NCBI GenBank assembly: GCA_903813345.2
Contig: CAIIXF020000291.1
Coordinates: 630-64,629, forward strand
DNA from: Owenia fusiformis
Taxonomy: Eukaryota; Annelida; Polychaeta; Sabellida; Oweniidae
Length of the DNA stretch: 64,000 nucleotides
Direction: 5' to 3'
The translations under genes and the position numbers were made by a program. Positions within the stretch are counted from its first letter, which is position 1. Every line of letters starts with the position of its first letter. The notes under the pieces are model-generated. The model did not search any database and had not been told where the DNA came from. It saw nothing but the letters and a program-made list of their open reading frames with translations. Below are positions 32,512 to 45,455 of the stretch, piece by piece.

Positions 32512-32574
32512 TCGAGATAGTGCAGGTGCTCCGGACCTACAACTACTATCGGACCTACTACCAACTACACATGC

Positions 32575-32592
32575 CTGAAATAGAACAAAAAA
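32575..32592 (-). promoter_or_regulatory. Possible 3' splice site upstream of the Rep start
   Basis: On the minus strand TTTTTTGTTCTATTTCAG, a pyrimidine-rich acceptor-like sequence, precedes GCATGTG. From there the Rep frame is open to its first ATG at 32,511 (21 codons), with an in-frame stop just before the tract. A small upstream exon could supply the start. No matching donor was identified. Confidence 0.35.
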
Positions 32593-33236
32593 TACTTTTT
32601 ACAAAGGGTGGTACCTGGATAATTGTTCACCTGAACTATGAAAAATTTGTTTAAAGGTTACATTTTACTCGTACTATGAAAACTAGCTTGCTTCATCAAA
32701 GTAGACAAGTTTTTCATTGCAATCCTGTATTAAAGGACCAATTGTTCTGAACCCGAGACTATTAAGAAAAGGTTCTTTTTAATGGAATGATTCATTTGCA
32801 AGTCACGGTTTAAACTTGCTAAGATATCAATTTATCTAAAATGACAGAATTTAGAAAATGTTTCTCCAAGTATTACATTGAATTTCAATTAATGTACTCA
32901 AAATGTTATCAATTCAAACTTGTCTTAGTGAATAAGATAATGTTTTTTATCTTTTGTCAATCTTGAGTCTGTAAATTCATGACCCCCACAAATGTGAAAT
33001 TTACCTAGTGAGGTGACTGTACTCCTGGTATATTTTGATAGTATTTAATTTCTTTTAATTTGAAAAATCAGAAATTACCCACTTTTAAATATCATACCTT
33101 GACAAAACAAGCCATACTGATATGATTCAATTATAATTTTTTATATCTTGATATCGATATTTTATTTGCTTTCAATAATTAAATCAAACAAGACACGGAG
33201 TGAATAGAATTGCACCCTTGAACAGAATACAGTTTT
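32593..33236. other. AT-rich sequence, no feature recognised
   Basis: No ORF, clear repeat or inverted repeat was seen. It lies upstream of the Rep gene on its strand and could hold its promoter or the element's 5' end, but no palindrome like those of families A to C is visible. Confidence 0.4.
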
Positions 33237-33870
33237 CAGGACGAAAATCTAAAATGGCCGCCCTAGCACTTACCCACACTGCCTAAAACTAATCTGTTCC
33301 AACATTTCCTCCATACAAACATCTCTAAAATTTTTAGATGAATCCACAAAATCTGTAAACAAGCCTTGACAGACAAGATTTAAGCACAGAAAATTCAAAA
33401 TGGCCACCTTTACATTTACCTAGAATTCAAAAAACTAATCAGTTCTAGTCTTTCATAGGTAAAAATATCCCTGATATTTCCAGATGAATCCATAAAAATG
33501 GTTTGACTGGAAAACAAACAAACCTCGAAAGACAAGATTTTAGGACGGAAAATCTAGAATGACAGTCTTAACATTTACCCAGAATAATAAAAACTAATCA
33601 GTTCTAGGCTTTCATGGGTAGAAACATTCCTGAATATTTAAATTGAATCACTCAAACGGTTCAGCGTGAAACCTGGAGACAAGCCTTGACAGACAAGATC
33701 TTAGGAAGGAAAATCCAAAATGGCCACCTTAACATTTACCCAGAATGCCGAAAAACTGATCATTTCTAAACTTTCATAGGTAGAAACATCCCTGAAAATT
33801 TCAAATGAATCCCTCAAACGGTTTGGCTGGAAACCCGTAGACAAGATTTATAGGGACGCCCACCGAACGT
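33237..33870. repeat. Tandem repeat of about 150-165 bp, four copies
   Basis: Each copy contains ACGAAAATC.AAAATGGCC, then CATTTACCCAGAAT, AAAACTAATCAGTTCTA, TTTCATAGGTAGAAACATCC, GAATCC..CAAACGGTTTGG and CAAGCCTTGACAGACAAGAT. Copies begin near 33,245, 33,390, 33,545 and 33,710 and are imperfect. Confidence 0.85.
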
Positions 33871-33977
33871 CTGGCAAACTGATCACAATATAGCACCCAA
33901 GGGTGCGATAAAAAGTCATCTCTGCCCCAAATCAATCCAACCCAGTGAAACTCAACTAAAAAAAGTTAAGTTACCCA

Positions 33978-34527
33978 GGAGTCCAAATCTGAACTTTTCC
34001 GTAAACCTCTTCCGTAAATAATTTACGATTGGAGCACTTTCCTGAAAAAGTTTAAAACCGATTCTGAATTATTCTCTAAACAGGAGAAGTCGACTTCTGT
34101 GTTTAACATTGCAAACTAGAGCAAACAATGATCTTGCCACAGGGTGTGACGTGATAACATCGCATGTGTCCTTGGATTCTCAAAAAAATTTTTTAGCATC
34201 TTTACAAAATTACCTCTTATTTCATGAATATTGGGTGATATGTAAAACACTATTTATGAGCATGGAGCTATTGATATTGGGTTTTTAATACAACAACATT
34301 CGTAATATAATATATATTACTTGTGTTCCGCTATATTATTTTGATTATGTCAAATCCTAAATTTGGAACATATAAATAGGTGTCCAAGAAATATACGGAA
34401 TAATCTTAAATTTACGATGTTTTAGAAATATACGGAAAAGTTCAGGAATGGCTTTCATGTAAATATACAACAAATTCATGAATTAACAATTGAATTTACA
34501 ATACAGAAAAGTTCAGATTCGGACTCC
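33978..34527. mobile_element. Inverted-repeat element (MITE-like), 550 bp
   Basis: The ends are 22-bp inverted repeats with one mismatch: GGAGTCCAAATCTGAACTTT on the left and its complement with G for A on the right. Weaker inverted similarity (ACTTTTCCGTAAA / ATACGGAAAAGTT) continues inside. No clear target duplication and no coding frame were seen. The superfamily is unknown. Confidence 0.55.
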
Positions 34528-35600
34528 ATTAAAGCTTTACTCCAGTATGATAATTATTAAGCAAATTGTATGGAATTTTATATAAACAGGTTTTTTGCAA
34601 TATTAAATCCACAGTTGGTCAGTAGTAATTCATCAAAGTGTCACCAATCATTGATTAAGCAAGTTTCTAAAAATATAGATCATTTGGAAATATCTTTTTT
34701 TCTGTCGCTGTATTTTAATAACAGTAATTGTACATTAAGTAATGGATTAAAAAACTATAATTATTCCATATTCCAAAATAAGTTAGTGTCAATTCCCAAT
34801 GCGTTTCATAGAGAATGGTCAGATCAGGTCATTAGTTAGGTTATTGTGTTCTCTAAACAAAAACATCATCTATTATTCCCTAATTAATTGAAACAGTTAA
34901 ATATTGATATCTGACACAGAATTAAATTTTTAACATTACATTATAGAATAAGGTTTGTCAATAAATTAATGTGTAGAGGTTGATTTTTCATGGAGTTTTG
35001 ATTGATTTGATTTGGGGTCGAGATGACATGTCGCCAGATAGAATGGTTCCCATCTTTATACTGTACCTTCTTCAGGCCAAGTCTGGCCCTAACCATAGCA
35101 GCCCTCCTGCTCATACACTTCGGTTTTCTTGCCATAGCTAGAAAGAATAATATATATGCATGGTAACTGATGAGACAATTAGCTCAATTGTGTACAATGT
35201 AATTAAGATTGTTCTAAATACATATTCCTTACATACAGTATATATACTTTCCCTAGTGATTTCATTGACTTAATCTTTTTAGCCTTGCCTAAAACAGTAT
35301 AGGAAAACTAGCGAGGGCTATATTTACGACACACCAAAGCCATATATTCAATGATATGGACATAATTGTTGTATAACATACAGTTATGTCCATGGCTACT
35401 AAGTATTATGTTACACACATGTGTGTGAATGGAATTTTAGAAGAAATGAAACATGATTTCATAAGATTGTCTGGTAAAAAGTTTGGTGGCTATTCAGGAA
35501 ATACATAATGGATCTTCAGCTCCATAGACCCCCATACAAATGCTTCGCTAGGTATGTAATACAAGGTTATATAACTACCATATATAAGAGAAATGGTTAG
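34528..35600. other. AT-rich sequence with one weak exon-like frame
   Basis: Nothing was recognised apart from a short minus-strand frame at 34,941-35,135. TTCTTTCTAG, an acceptor-like string, lies two bases before its ATG, and AAG|GTACAG, a donor-like string, lies 69 bases into it. That would give a tiny exon starting MARKPKCMSRRAAMVRARLG. No homology is recognised. Confidence 0.3.
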
Positions 35601-36060
35601 ACAAGGACTGTGATAGCTCAACTGCCAAAGGAAAAGGACCAATCTTTTTACTGTAAAGCATGTTGGTCAGTCGATCAGTCAGTTGGTAAGTCGGTCTGTC
35701 TGGACATCTCCTAGACCTTTTGACCTTGGCCCCTCAATCTTGGTCAACATACTAACTGGATCTGCAGGTTCTCTATAAAGGTATTTGGCTTTTCAAAACC
35801 CTTGGTCTGTGCTGTGACCTTAACCTACCCATGATTAGGTGTCCTGAAGTCAAGGTCAAATTGGTATTTGGCGTTTTAATAATTTTTGTGACTGTTGTGA
35901 CCCTTGACAACCCGTATTTAGGCATTTGAAGGATACTGTCACCTTTGGTGACTCATGCTTAAGTGACCTGAGGTCAAAGTTAATACTTGTGGGCCAAGCT
36001 CATTTTAAGGTCAAGGATTAATATCTAGGTCAAGGCCCTTTGGACAAATTCACCTCAATT
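35600..36060. repeat. Degenerate AAGGTCAA/TGACCTT-rich segment
   Basis: It starts CTCAACTGCCAAAGGAAAAG, then has repeated short phrases such as TGACCTT, GAAGTCAAGGTCAAA, GAGGTCAAAG and AAGGTCAAGG, with GGTCAGTCGATCAGTCAG near 35,665. It resembles common dispersed invertebrate repeats and shares the AGGTCA vocabulary of families A and B, but is too diverged to assign. Confidence 0.45.
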
Positions 36061-38417
36061 CATTTCCAACCACCATAGAACTAAATCACAATACAATATA
36101 GTAGTATAGTTTATGTTTCATCAAATAGACTATATAGATCACCGCTAATAATAAAATATACACAATCTCACATCATTAATTGATTACATTTCTGAAAAAT
36201 AACCATTCTTTCAAAATATGATTTTACAATTAACATGATTATTCACATTGATCAAAGGTATATATTTTGCACATTATTAGTACAATATATTATAAATTTA
36301 TCAAAGAAAATAAGGAATACAAAGACAAAATATAGCCATTACAAGTTTCAGTATTTTACATTTTCAAAGAACTGATAGATAGAATCGCTATATGACATAT
36401 TATATATTATTCAATAGATTTACAAGGTAATATATATACATGTAATAATATATATACATGTAAATATTATATATTTTCTATATTTGCTTTATTAATATCA
36501 CTTACGGTTTTAAGTTATATATATTATTTTTGTTATGTACTTAAATTTATATTATATTGTAATACAATTTACGATTCATCAAATAAAAAAAAAGATTGAA
36601 CAAGTTAATATACAAAATGTCACATTATTATTCACATAAATCAATTCTTAATGCGTTTTCATACTCATTTGAAACTGCATTTACACTTGTAAGAATAATC
36701 ATTCCTTTGAAAAATACAACTTTACAACTACCATGACTATTCACATTGATCAAAGGTATAAATCTACCACTTTTGGTGATGACATAAATAAATCTTACAA
36801 GGTATATTCGTTGATGCAATGTCCATTCTTTGAATGGTCACAATTTTGTTAAACAATATTATTAATATATTTTTATAAATTATTTTTTACATTACATTAT
36901 TATACTGTAATACAATTCATCAAATATAAAAAACAACATAAATGACTAAACATGTTAATACACAATTAAAACACAAATACACAATTTAACATTATCATTT
37001 ACATTAATCATTTCTTAATGTGTTTTCATATTCATTTCAAACTGCATTTACTTTTGAAATATAATCATTACTTTGAAAAATATAACTTCCCAACTATCAT
37101 AACTATGAACATTGATCATGGGTATATATTTATGTATATGTCAATACTTTTGGTGGTGACATAATAACATACACAAAGTACTAAGGGCTCTCAATATCGA
37201 CTGAATATTTAAAACAAATTGGTCTAAAAGTGGATTTTCCAAGATAAAAATGTTGGCCATTTTGAAATTAGGCTACCTTTTGAACAGTACCTTTTGAACC
37301 ATGAGTCAGACGAGGTTTTCTGTATTGATGCTATTAAAACAGGAATCCTATCAACAGAGGTTTTACAGACGAACGGACAGACAGACAGACTGACGGACGG
37401 ACGGACAGACAAGTGAGTGACTGCACCATGTGACCTAATAAAATGTAAGTTTAAGACAGAGACAGGAAGGGACAAAAATTATGACTAAGAGTATACCATC
37501 AGTTCTCTATATCCTCCTCAAATTTCATTTGGTTGGATAGCAAGAGAATCACCCAGTCTTGTTGATATTGCACTGCTGGATATCACACTGCTGCATTCAA
37601 ACTCAAATGATGTGAGATAGATAAAATCAAGTTTTGAAGTCCATAGGCAATTCAAACATTCACAAAGCCGTACTCAATCGCCATCATCTATAAAATACCA
37701 TAATTCACAATGGTCATCAGGTAAAAAAAAACTATTGCTATTTCTCAATCATTATACCATAGCTGGAATGCATATTAAAAGGTTCCAATAAGGTCCAGAT
37801 CCTCATCTCAGTATACTCACCTTACGTCACTTACCTTGTACCCTTTTTTAAATGAAATATGAACTACACATGTAATAGACCTTTCCAATAAACCCTGCCA
37901 CATCAAATAAGCTATGATGATTGTTACATTGATGATGTCATCGTATTGACAGAAATTTTAAAACAAATTGGTCTATTGGTGAACTTTACAAGATTAAAAT
38001 GGTGGCCATTTTGCAAAAAGGGTGAGTTTTGAACCAGCAGTTATAGGGGGTTTTCTGTATTAATGTTGAACAAAAATAACTTAAAACAGGAATCCTATTA
38101 ACAGAGGTTTTACAGATGGACGAACAGACAGACTTATGGACGGACAGATGGACAAGTGAGTGATTGCCAAAGCTTACCACCTGAGCTTATAAAAATGTAA
38201 GTTTGAGACCCAGACAGGAAGGGACAAAAATTTAAGACTAAGAGTATACCATCATAAGGAAAAGAAACCAAGCCAAAACTATCCCAATGTCCAACATGAA
38301 AAGATACCAAGCCAAACACCCCCTCTCCACCATTTAAGTATTGATATCATAATCCAACACCATACTAGTAATACCAAGAGACAAATCATTTATACTGAAA
38401 TACACTTTGAAAAAAAA

Positions 38418-38810
38418 ATTAAAATGTCTAGCCAGTACTCATAACATAATAAAAAATAGTTGTAGATTCTAGCAGTTCTCTATATCCCCCTCAAATTTCA
38501 TTTGGTGGGATAACAAGAAATCATTCAGTCTTGTTGATATCTCACTGTTGGAGTCAACAGTGTGCCTAAGATGGTATAACAATATGTCATCACTTTTATA
38601 GGTGACATAAACAGGCTATAATACTATAAACAACTTCTGTTGGCATAAAACAAAGAATTACTTTGGGTTAGAGTATCATTCTACAAGATGCTTTTGATCA
38701 CACGTATACTTTTTCACAAATAAATATTTTTACACTATTTTATTGCAATACAGATTATAATTCATCTACTATACAATGAAATGGTCAGATTGAACAGTTC
38801 AACACAAACT
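38418..38810. repeat. First copy of a segmental duplication
   Basis: This block, from AGTACTCATAACATAATAAA through GTTGGCATAAAACAAAGAAT to GAACAGTTCAACAC, recurs at 41,850-42,235, an offset of about 3.43 kb, with modest divergence. The similarity resumes further on (39,955-40,400 against 43,020-43,460, offset about 3.07 kb). Confidence 0.75.
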
Positions 38811-41800
38811 TGAATATATTATTGTACATTTTAAATAATTTTTCAAATCACCTTTATACATTTTGCAGCATTATTTGGGAAACAATTAAAATTTTACTAT
38901 ATCTCAATGATAAAAGTTACATTTTTTCACAGATTACTATTTGTTAAATAACTTTACATTTTTATATTACATTATAATACTGTTATACATTTTACTTCAT
39001 CAAATAAAAAACATAGATAACCCCAAATAATATAATATACACTATCTTTATTTATAATCATGCTGTAATACAGTTTACAATTAATCAAATCTAAAATACA
39101 ACATAGATCACCACAAATAATAATAATATACACAATCGCACATCTTTATTTACAAGATTACATTTCTTAATGTTTTTTCAAACTCATTTCAAACTGTGAT
39201 TTACACTTTGAAAAATATGATTTTACAAGTATCATTAACTATTAAATTTGATCAGAGGTTTATATTTTTCAAACACTACAATAATATGGCATCACTTTTG
39301 GTGGTGACATGAAAAAATCTTTCAGATTATTATAATAAGTCATAAATGATTCCATTATGGTATCTCCATGAAAAGAAATTAATTCATCTGATTTTTGAAA
39401 ATGAATAAACTGCTTTTATTATTACAGTTATATGTATGCTAGTATCTTATTGACTTATATTCAACACTGTAATGCCAGTTATTAGGGTCAATATTCAACC
39501 ATGTTGCTAAAACCTGGAAGTCTTTTTTTGTCTGTCAAAATCCAATTGAATCCTACGCATCTCTACATCTTATCCAAATATGTTACTAAATAATGCAATG
39601 TAGTAGTATAATCTTTGGATTTACAAAGTTGTATGAGATTTGACAAGCGTAAAAGTTGCTTTCGGAGCATTTTTCTATAGCCATTTTGTACAAGAAAATG
39701 TATTATCTTTTAATTTAAAGTATGACCTGAATCGATTCCAAACTCTATATTTGCACATTTGATGAGATAAACCATTTGTGTCATATTGTGATATTATTTA
39801 GTTTGCAACCGATTCGGGTCATTGTGTTTTTGGGGTATTTTGTGAGTTTCAAGAGAAACCAATGGCCTTTATTGAAATATGATGATATCTTGCTGAACTA
39901 AATGACCCCTATCTCAGCCTATGTTTGTCCAAACTCTAAGAGTTGCACATCTTTCTTCATTATATTACTTTACAGTTTTACATTACATTCGTATACAATT
40001 TATGATTCATCAAATATGAAAAACTACATAGATCACCACACGTGTTAATATACAACATTTCACATTACCATTTACAATACATTAATCATTTTTAGGCTTT
40101 TCATAATTATTTCAAATTATTATCTTAAAATAAAATTAAAGGCACACAAAATAAAATTAAAGGCACACATTAAGTTTATGTATTTTAGGAGTATTTATTT
40201 TATAAATATTTTTAAATGAACCAAAATTTTTTTGTATAACTCTAATACTGACAGATATAAGGACATTCTTAATATATCATTTTGTTCCGACAAGGTCCAG
40301 ATAAATGTTTTTCCTTCTAAAAATTGGAAAAGAACCAAAAAGACTATTGCGCTAAAAACAATTTTTTTATTGAAACAATCAATATATAATTTATAAAACA
40401 TATATTATGTTTAATTTAGTTCACTATTTCCCAACCAATACTTTAATACCATGAAATATAATTGAATATCCCTTTTTGTAAATTCCAAATCCAGACTCAA
40501 TATTTCATCACCTTGTACCTTTTTTAATTGAACGTCAGAAGGAAAACAAACCAAAACTATCCAATTCAATGTCCAATGTGAAAAAAATTACTCAGTCACT
40601 GAAATACTCACCTAACATCCTTATACCCTTTTAAAATGAAATATGAAATGCATACACAATTGAATAGTGGCTACAATGCACATAAAAAGGAAATATCCAA
40701 GAATGCACAATAAGGAAAGGAAATCTCATTTATCCCAAATCAATGTCAAACAGCAGAAGAGTGTCAAACATACTCAATCACCATCATCTATAAAACACCA
40801 TAATTCACAATGGTCACCAGGTAAAAACTATGGCTGGTTTTGATTCCTATTTCTGAAACATAATACCTTAGCTGGGATCCAGCTTAGAAGGTTCCAACAA
40901 GGTCTAGATCCTGATTCAAGTATACTCACCTTACATCACTTACCTTATGCCCTTTTTAAATGAAATATGAAATACATATGAAATAGACCTTTCCAATAAA
41001 CCCTGCCACATATTGGTACATCAAATAAGCTATGATAATTGCTACATTGATGGTGTCATCCTATTGACAGAAGATTTCAAATTGGTCTAAAGGTGGATTT
41101 TGCAAGATAAAAATGGTGGCCATTTTGAAAATAGGCAAGCTTTTGAACCATGATTCATAGGGGGGTTTTCTGAATTGATGTTGAATAAAATAACTTAAAA
41201 CGGGAATCCTATTGACAGAGGTTTTCCAGAGGGACAGACAGACTGACAAACGGACAGAAGGACAAGTGAGTGATTCCAAAAGCTCAGCGAGCGAATTAAA
41301 ATGTAAGTTTAAGACCCAGACAGCAAGGGACAAAAAACTAAGACTAAGAGTATACCATCATAAGGAAAAAAACCAAGCCAAAACTATCCCATCTAATATC
41401 CAACAGTAAAAAACAGTGCCAAACACCCCCTCCCGCCCATTCAAATACCAAGAGACAAATCATTCTGAAGAAAAAATTTAAACTTCAAGTCAGTACTCAT
41501 ATACCATAGCTGGGATCCACCTTAAAAGGTTCCAATGAGGTCCAGATCCTGATTTCAGTATACTCACCTTATATCGTGTACCCTTTTTAAATGAAATGCA
41601 AAATACATATGTACCGTTCCAATAAACCAACGGATGGATAGACTGACAAAATTTAAGACTAAGAGTATACCATCATAAAGAAATCAAACCAAGCCAAAAC
41701 TATCCCTTTCCAATGCCCAACATGAAAAGAAACAGTGCCAAACACCCCCTCCCCACCATCAAAGTATCGATATCATAATCCAACACCATACTAGTAATAC

Positions 41801-41849
41801 CAAGAGAAAAAGCATTCATACTGAAGCCATTACAATACACTTTAGAGAA

Positions 41850-42235
41850 AAAAATTAAAACTCCCAGCCAGTACTCACAACATAAAAAATAGTTGTAGAT
41901 TCTAGCAGTTCTCTATATCCCCCTCAAATTTCATTTGGCGGGATAACAAGAAATCATTGTCTTGTTGATATCACACTAATGGAGTCAACAGTGTGCCGAG
42001 GAGGGTATAACAATATGTCATCACTTTTAAAGGTGACATAAACAGGCTATAATACTATTAACAACTTCTGTTGGCATAAAACAAAGAATAACTTTGGGTT
42101 TGAGTATCATTTTACAAGATGCTTTTGATCACAGGTATACTTCTTCACAAATAAAAATTTTTACATTATTTTATTGCAAAACAAACTATAATTCATCAAC
42201 TATACAATAAAATGGTCAAGTTGAACAGTTCAACA
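41850..42235. repeat. Second copy of the segmental duplication
   Basis: Partner of 38,418-38,810, in the same order and orientation. The drop in offset from about 3.43 to about 3.07 kb shows net extra sequence in the first copy, chiefly unmatched sequence within about 39,330-39,950. Confidence 0.75.
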
Positions 42236-44140
42236 CATTTAATATACTATTGTACATTTTCAATATTTTTTCAAATCAAACATACTTATACCTTTTTACT
42301 TTTAACAGCATTATTTGGGAAACAATTACCATTTTTACTATTACTCAATGATAAGTTACATTTTTTACAAATTACTCTTTGTTAAATGAGTTTACATATT
42401 TACATTACATTATCATACTGTAAAACATTTTACTTCATCAAATATAAAAGACAACATAGATCACAACAAATAATTTAATATGCTCTCACATCATTATTGC
42501 TATTCTTTACAATTCTCAATGTAAACTGTGTTTACACTTTTGGAAAAAACATACTTTTGAAAAATATAATTTTAAAACATTCAATACTATTCACATTGAT
42601 CAGAGGTTTACATTTTTCAAACACTATAAAAGTATGTCACCACTTTTCTGGTGACATGAACAATTCTTACAGGGTATAAGAAAACGCCATAAAGTACTAT
42701 TTGCTATTTTACTTTTCATTACATGATCATACTGTAATACAGATAACGGTTAATCAAATATAAAAGACAACACAGATCACCAAAAATAATAATAAACACA
42801 ATCCCACATCATTATTTGCATGATTTTTTCATACTCATTTCAAATTGTGTTTAAACTTTTGAAAAATAAACTTTATTTTGAAAAATATAATTTTTTTACG
42901 ACTATCATTTACTATTCACATTGATCAGAGATTTATATTTTTCAAACACTACAATAATATGCCACCAATTTTGGTAGTGACATGAACAAATCTTTCTGAG
43001 TAAAACAATAAGTCACAAATTTCTTATATTACTTTAAAGTTTTACATTACATTCATATACTGTAATACAATTTATGATTCATCAAATATGAAAAACTACA
43101 TAGATCACCACACATGTTAATATACATTTCACATTACCATTTAAATTAATCATTTTTTAGGGTTTTCATACTTATTTCAAATATTTATGTGAAAATAAAA
43201 TTAAAGGCACACATTAAGTTTATCTACTCTATTCTAGGGGTCTTAATTTATTTTTAAAATATTTTTTTAAATGAACCAAACATTTCCTTGTATAACTCTA
43301 AATATTAACAGGTACAAGGACATTGTTAATATGTCATTTGTTCCAACAAGGTCCAAATAGATGTTTTTCATTCTAAAAATTGGTAGAAAGAACCAAAAAG
43401 ACTCTTGCGCTAAAAGCAAATCTTTTATAACTGAAACAATCAATATATAAAATATAGATAATTTTTACATTAGATAGTGACCATAACATAAAGGATATTT
43501 ATTTATACAGATTGTTTTCAATAATTGGTTTAAGAGAAAAACAATGTTTAACTTAGTTCACAATTTTCCCACTTATCCTTTAATGACTTCAATGTGCAAC
43601 ATGAAAAGAAAGAATGCCTAACACCCCTCCCAATCATTCAAGTCTCATTATAACAATCCAAGACCATAACCCCTAGAGACATTTCCTTTATATCGAAACA
43701 ATATTAATACATGTTGGACAAAAATATTTAAAAAGTGACAGATAAAACTCATTACATAAAAAAAGTTGTAGATACCATTGCTGAAAGAAGATAGACCATT
43801 CAGACTGATGTCATGCTTTGGAAGTCAAATGACATGCCATTTTAAACACTCACAAAGGGAGGATACAATATGTCACCATTTTTGTTGGCGACATAAACTT
43901 CCAGTTTACAATATCGTTCATAACTTTTGTTGGTGGCATAAAATAAAGAATTATTTTGGGCTAGAGTATCATCCTACATAATGCACTTAATTAGATATAG
44001 CCTACTTTTTTGGCAAATAATTTTTTTACAATATTTTATTGCCTAACAAACATTTTTTTCAAATCACACTTAAATACTTTTATTATGCTTTTTACAGCAT
44101 TATTTGAGACCTAAGTATAATTTCTCTATTACTCAAGGAA

Positions 44141-45441
44141 GTGTTCGCTACTATATTTCATATTTTTCACAAGTTTTGGAAAATTCACAAAATATCATAG
44201 CTGTGGAATTCTTACAGTTCTAATTCGCAAAATTTGATATTCACAAAATTTCAAGGAAATTACTGGGGATTTTGATGTTGACAATATTTTCGTCCAGTGC
44301 TGGGCGATAATAGGTAAAAACGTAACATTTCAAGTTTTGAAAAAGGGAAATAAGAATATCGTTATTACTGTATTAAAATGAACATTCCAACGAAATGGCT
44401 TAATAAGAAGGCAAAATCATCGGGCAAAAGAACAACAATGACTAAAATAAAAGTTGAATAAGTGATCTTGTATGACAAACCGCAAAATTTAATAGCCGCG
44501 AAATTTCAAAAAGCTGAAAATTAGCAAAATTTAATAGCTGTGAAATTTTAAAATGCCAAAAATGCAAAATATAATAGCTCGAATATTAGTTTGAGTACAG
44601 TTTATCTTTTCAGAAAAAATTACAATTTGCCTCATCAAATATAATAAATTGAATAAAATTTCTTTTGAAAATATTATTTTACAACTATCATTAACTATTC
44701 ACATTGATCAGAAGTTTATATTTTTCAAACAATACAATAATACAAAATTACTATTTACAGGGTGTCAAATAAATATGTTCTCCCTGCCTTAGCTTTTACA
44801 TCCACATAATGTTGGATAACTTTTTTCTCTACATGCTATGTGTATTGTTCTTTAGCACAATAACCAGGCTTTGCAGAGTAACTCCACAAGAAGTTTCAGA
44901 TGACTAGCTCAACTAGATGCTCTTTTATGAACAAAAGTTCATTCTCTTGAAATTATGGAGGGGGGTCAGAACATATTTATTTTACACCCTATACAATACT
45001 GTACTGCAACTAATATTTGACGCTATTATATTTCGCGTTTTTGGCATTTTGAATTTTTGCGGCTAATATATTTCGCTAATTTTCATTTTTTTTAATTTTG
45101 CGACTATTAATTTTTCCCGTATTTGTCAAACAAGATCACTCTTTGATTTCGATATCAGCCATGATTGTTCCTTGGCCCAATGATTTTGGCTTCTTATTAA
45201 GCCATTTCATTAGAATATTCATTTTAATACAGTAATAACAATCTTTTTTCTAATTTCTCTTCTCAAACCTCGAAATTTCACGTTTTTACCTATTATCGCC
45301 CAGCACTGGACGAAAATATTGTCAACATCGAAATCCCCTGGAATTTCCTTGGAATTTCGCAACTATCAGATTTTGCAAATTAGAACTGTAGGAATTTCGC
45401 GACTTTTATATTTTTCGCGAAATATAGTAGCGCGCGAACAT
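44141..45441. mobile_element. Large foldback (inverted-repeat) element
   Basis: Arms of about 430-450 bp (44,141-44,590 and 45,015-45,441) are inverted copies. The outer ends read GTGTTCGCTACTATATTT and AAATATAGTAGCGCGCGAAC. Inner parts share CAGTGCTGGGCGATAATAGG and its complement, and TTAATAAGAAGGCAAAATC against GATTTTGGCTTCTTATTAA. The left arm has TTCACAAA where the right has TTCGCGAAA, indicating loss of CG sites on one side. The loop holds a copy of module 1 and a MITE. No coding frame. Confidence 0.75.
44758..44991. mobile_element. Mariner-like MITE nested in the foldback loop
   Basis: The ends CAGGGTGTCAAATAAATATG and its near-complement CATATTTATTTTACACCCTA form inverted repeats of about 25 bp, with TA on both sides. 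Length is 234 bp with no coding frame. It resembles the mariner-like element at 17,917 in its CAGGGTG end. Confidence 0.65.
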
Positions 45442-45455
45442 CGGAGTTTTCGAAC

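Larger units (their letters stand above)
22583..32577 (-). mobile_element. Autonomous Helentron (Helitron2-type), ends not resolved
   Basis: This is the coding core of a rolling-circle transposon read from right to left: an OTU and replication-initiator/helicase gene, then the helicase C-terminus fused to an endonuclease. A C-terminal apurinic-type endonuclease and an OTU domain are typical of Helentrons rather than canonical Helitrons. The limits given are only the coding region with short flanks. No CTAG plus hairpin 3' end was found on the low-coordinate side and no matching 5' palindrome on the high side. The 18.6-22.6 kb minisatellites could belong to its 3' region. Confidence 0.7.
36060..44130. 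repeat. Degenerate array of shared repeat modules
   Basis: Several modules recur. Module 1 (ATTCATCAAATA.AAA..ACA, TTTTCATACTCATTTCAAACTG, CACATTGATCA.AGGTTTATA, CACTTTTGGTGGTGACAT) appears near 36,120, 36,650, 36,920, 39,100, 42,430 and 42,740. Module 2, with AAATTGGTCTAAAAGTGGAT, GGAATCCTATTAACAGAGG and a GACAGACGGACGGACAG tract, appears near 37,210, 37,960 and 41,075, with a fragment near 41,640. Module 3 (TTCTCTATATCC.CCTCAAATT) appears near 37,500, 38,478 and 41,910. No gene is recognised. Confidence 0.7.
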
